Assembly: GCA_013289685.1 (NCBI GenBank)
Contig: JABCZL010000016.1
Coordinates: 1-64,000 of the forward strand
Direction: 5' to 3'
Length of the DNA: 64,000 bases
Origin: Acidobacteriota bacterium
GTDB lineage: Bacteria; Acidobacteriota; Terriglobia; Terriglobales; Acidobacteriaceae
Below the pieces are notes generated by a model. It worked only from the letters and a program-made list of their open reading frames with translations. It had not been told where the DNA came from and ran no database searches. The position numbers and the translations under genes are program-made. Below are positions 63,337 to 64,000 of the stretch, in pieces (the first letter of the stretch is position 1; every line of letters begins with the position of its first letter).

Positions 63337-64000
63337 ATGTCGAAGCAGCCCAAGCGCTTTTACGAATGCGGGCCATTCGTCCTGGACCCTCTGAATCACG
63401 TTCTCTCGCGCGGTGGATCCCCGCTGCCCCTGCCCCCGAAAGCCTTTGACACTCTGATGGTGCTGGTGGAGCACGGGGGCGATCTGGTTGAAAAGGAACA
63501 GCTTCTAAAGGCGGTTTGGCCCGATACCTTCGTCGAGGAAAACAATCTGACGCAGTACATCTCGCTGCTGCGAAGGGTCTTGGGGGACAACTCGGATCAA
63601 CGGCAATACATCGAGACCGTACCCAAGCTGGGGTATCGCTTCGTAGCTCCGGTGCGGGAAGTGGAATCGGAACAGAGCGAGGGCCAGGAGACGCGCGAGT
63701 TCGCTGGTTCAACCATTGTTGGTTCCGCGCCAAGGGCACCCTCCCTGGGAGCGGAAAAAAGACCACCCGCACCAGCAGCCTCTGCGCCCCTTTTTTCTCT
63801 CTTTCGCATGCATTCCACGTTCTTTCTTTTAGGGCTTGCGATGGTCGGGCTCGCCGCCATCGGACTGCTTGCGTTGCGAATGTTCCACCGACCGCAGGCC
63901 CAGGCGCCGTCGGTCGCGGTGGAAGTGCGGCGCGCAGTGGCCGTGCTGGGGTTCAAGAACCTGGCGGGGAATCCCGAGGCGGATTGGCTTTCTACCGCCC
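63337..64000 (+). CDS. CadC/ToxR-like winged-helix regulator, truncated by window edge
   Basis: The ATG at 63337 follows AAGGGG. Residues ~8-105 form an OmpR/ToxR-type winged helix (FYECGPFVLDPLNHVL, PPKAFDTLMVLVEHGGDLV, VWPDTFVEENNLTQYISLLR, ETVPKLGYRFVAPV). A Pro/Ala-rich linker and one transmembrane helix (TFFLLGLAMVGLAAIGLLAL) follow. The start of the next domain (VAVLGFKNLAGNPEADWLST) matches the TolB/TPR-type C-terminus of large acidobacterial CadC-like regulators. The rest is outside the window. Confidence 0.9.
   Translation, partial: MSKQPKRFYECGPFVLDPLNHVLSRGGSPLPLPPKAFDTLMVLVEHGGDLVEKEQLLKAVWPDTFVEENNLTQYISLLRRVLGDNSDQRQYIETVPKLGYRFVAPVREVESEQSEGQETREFAGSTIVGSAPRAPSLGAEKRPPAPAASAPLFSLFRMHSTFFLLGLAMVGLAAIGLLALRMFHRPQAQAPSVAVEVRRAVAVLGFKNLAGNPEADWLSTA

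Overview
The window reads as a chromosomal segment of an Acidobacteriota (Terriglobia-like) genome. This is inferred from the gene set, the PilZ and LuxR-type regulators, the FHA-GAF-sigma54 activator, the very large Lhr helicase and above all the dispersed palindromic repeats; no rRNA is present to confirm it. Genes lie on both strands in short operons.

Positions 1-14060 look like an integrative genomic island whose left end lies outside the window. Its right end is marked by an excisionase-like gene (12577), a tyrosine recombinase (12859-14004) and the 3' end of a tRNA-Ser(GGA) gene (14060-14149), a classic integration target. Cargo, left to right: an edge-truncated RiPP-type cluster (kinase with a Nudix-like N-terminus, PqqD-like RRE protein, peptide-exporter-type ABC transporter); a membrane protein preceded by a 23-codon leader ORF; a RES/Xre-MbcA toxin-antitoxin pair with a palindromic operator; a regulator that appears to be a tandem duplication of an XRE + S24-like architecture; and, divergent from it, a single-copy version heading a thiol-redox operon (OsmC, peroxiredoxin, DsbA-like, 46-aa protein).

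From 14150 onward the content is mostly housekeeping: PilZ plus a degenerate LuxR response regulator, PmbA/TldD proteases, kdsA and pyrG, a tRNA-Ala(GGC), cell-wall enzymes (L,D-transpeptidase, M23 peptidase, class A PBP), a sigma54 activator, lhr, kdsC, proS, a HicBA remnant, kdsD, an ion channel, a GGDEF cyclase, a RodZ-like protein, an Flp pilin, metK and ahcY, and an ECF sigma/anti-sigma pair. Three KDO-synthesis genes (kdsA, kdsC, kdsD) plus CTP synthase support a Gram-negative outer membrane, and metK-ahcY form an activated-methyl-cycle pair. The right edge cuts a CadC-like winged-helix regulator.

Two repeat phenomena stand out. First, at least eight hairpins at gene ends share a GTTCTTT-like loop while their arms differ yet remain self-complementary. 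Second, palindromic repeats of the kind seen between genes also lie in frame inside lhr (four places), kdsD and a pmbA-like gene, adding extra peptide segments to conserved enzymes. Other oddities are an apparent CTG (or ATT) start for kdsA, a frameshifted hicA, a RES toxin lacking its name-giving serine, an M23 peptidase lacking a zinc ligand, and a terminator-ended intergenic stretch that may encode an orphan small RNA.
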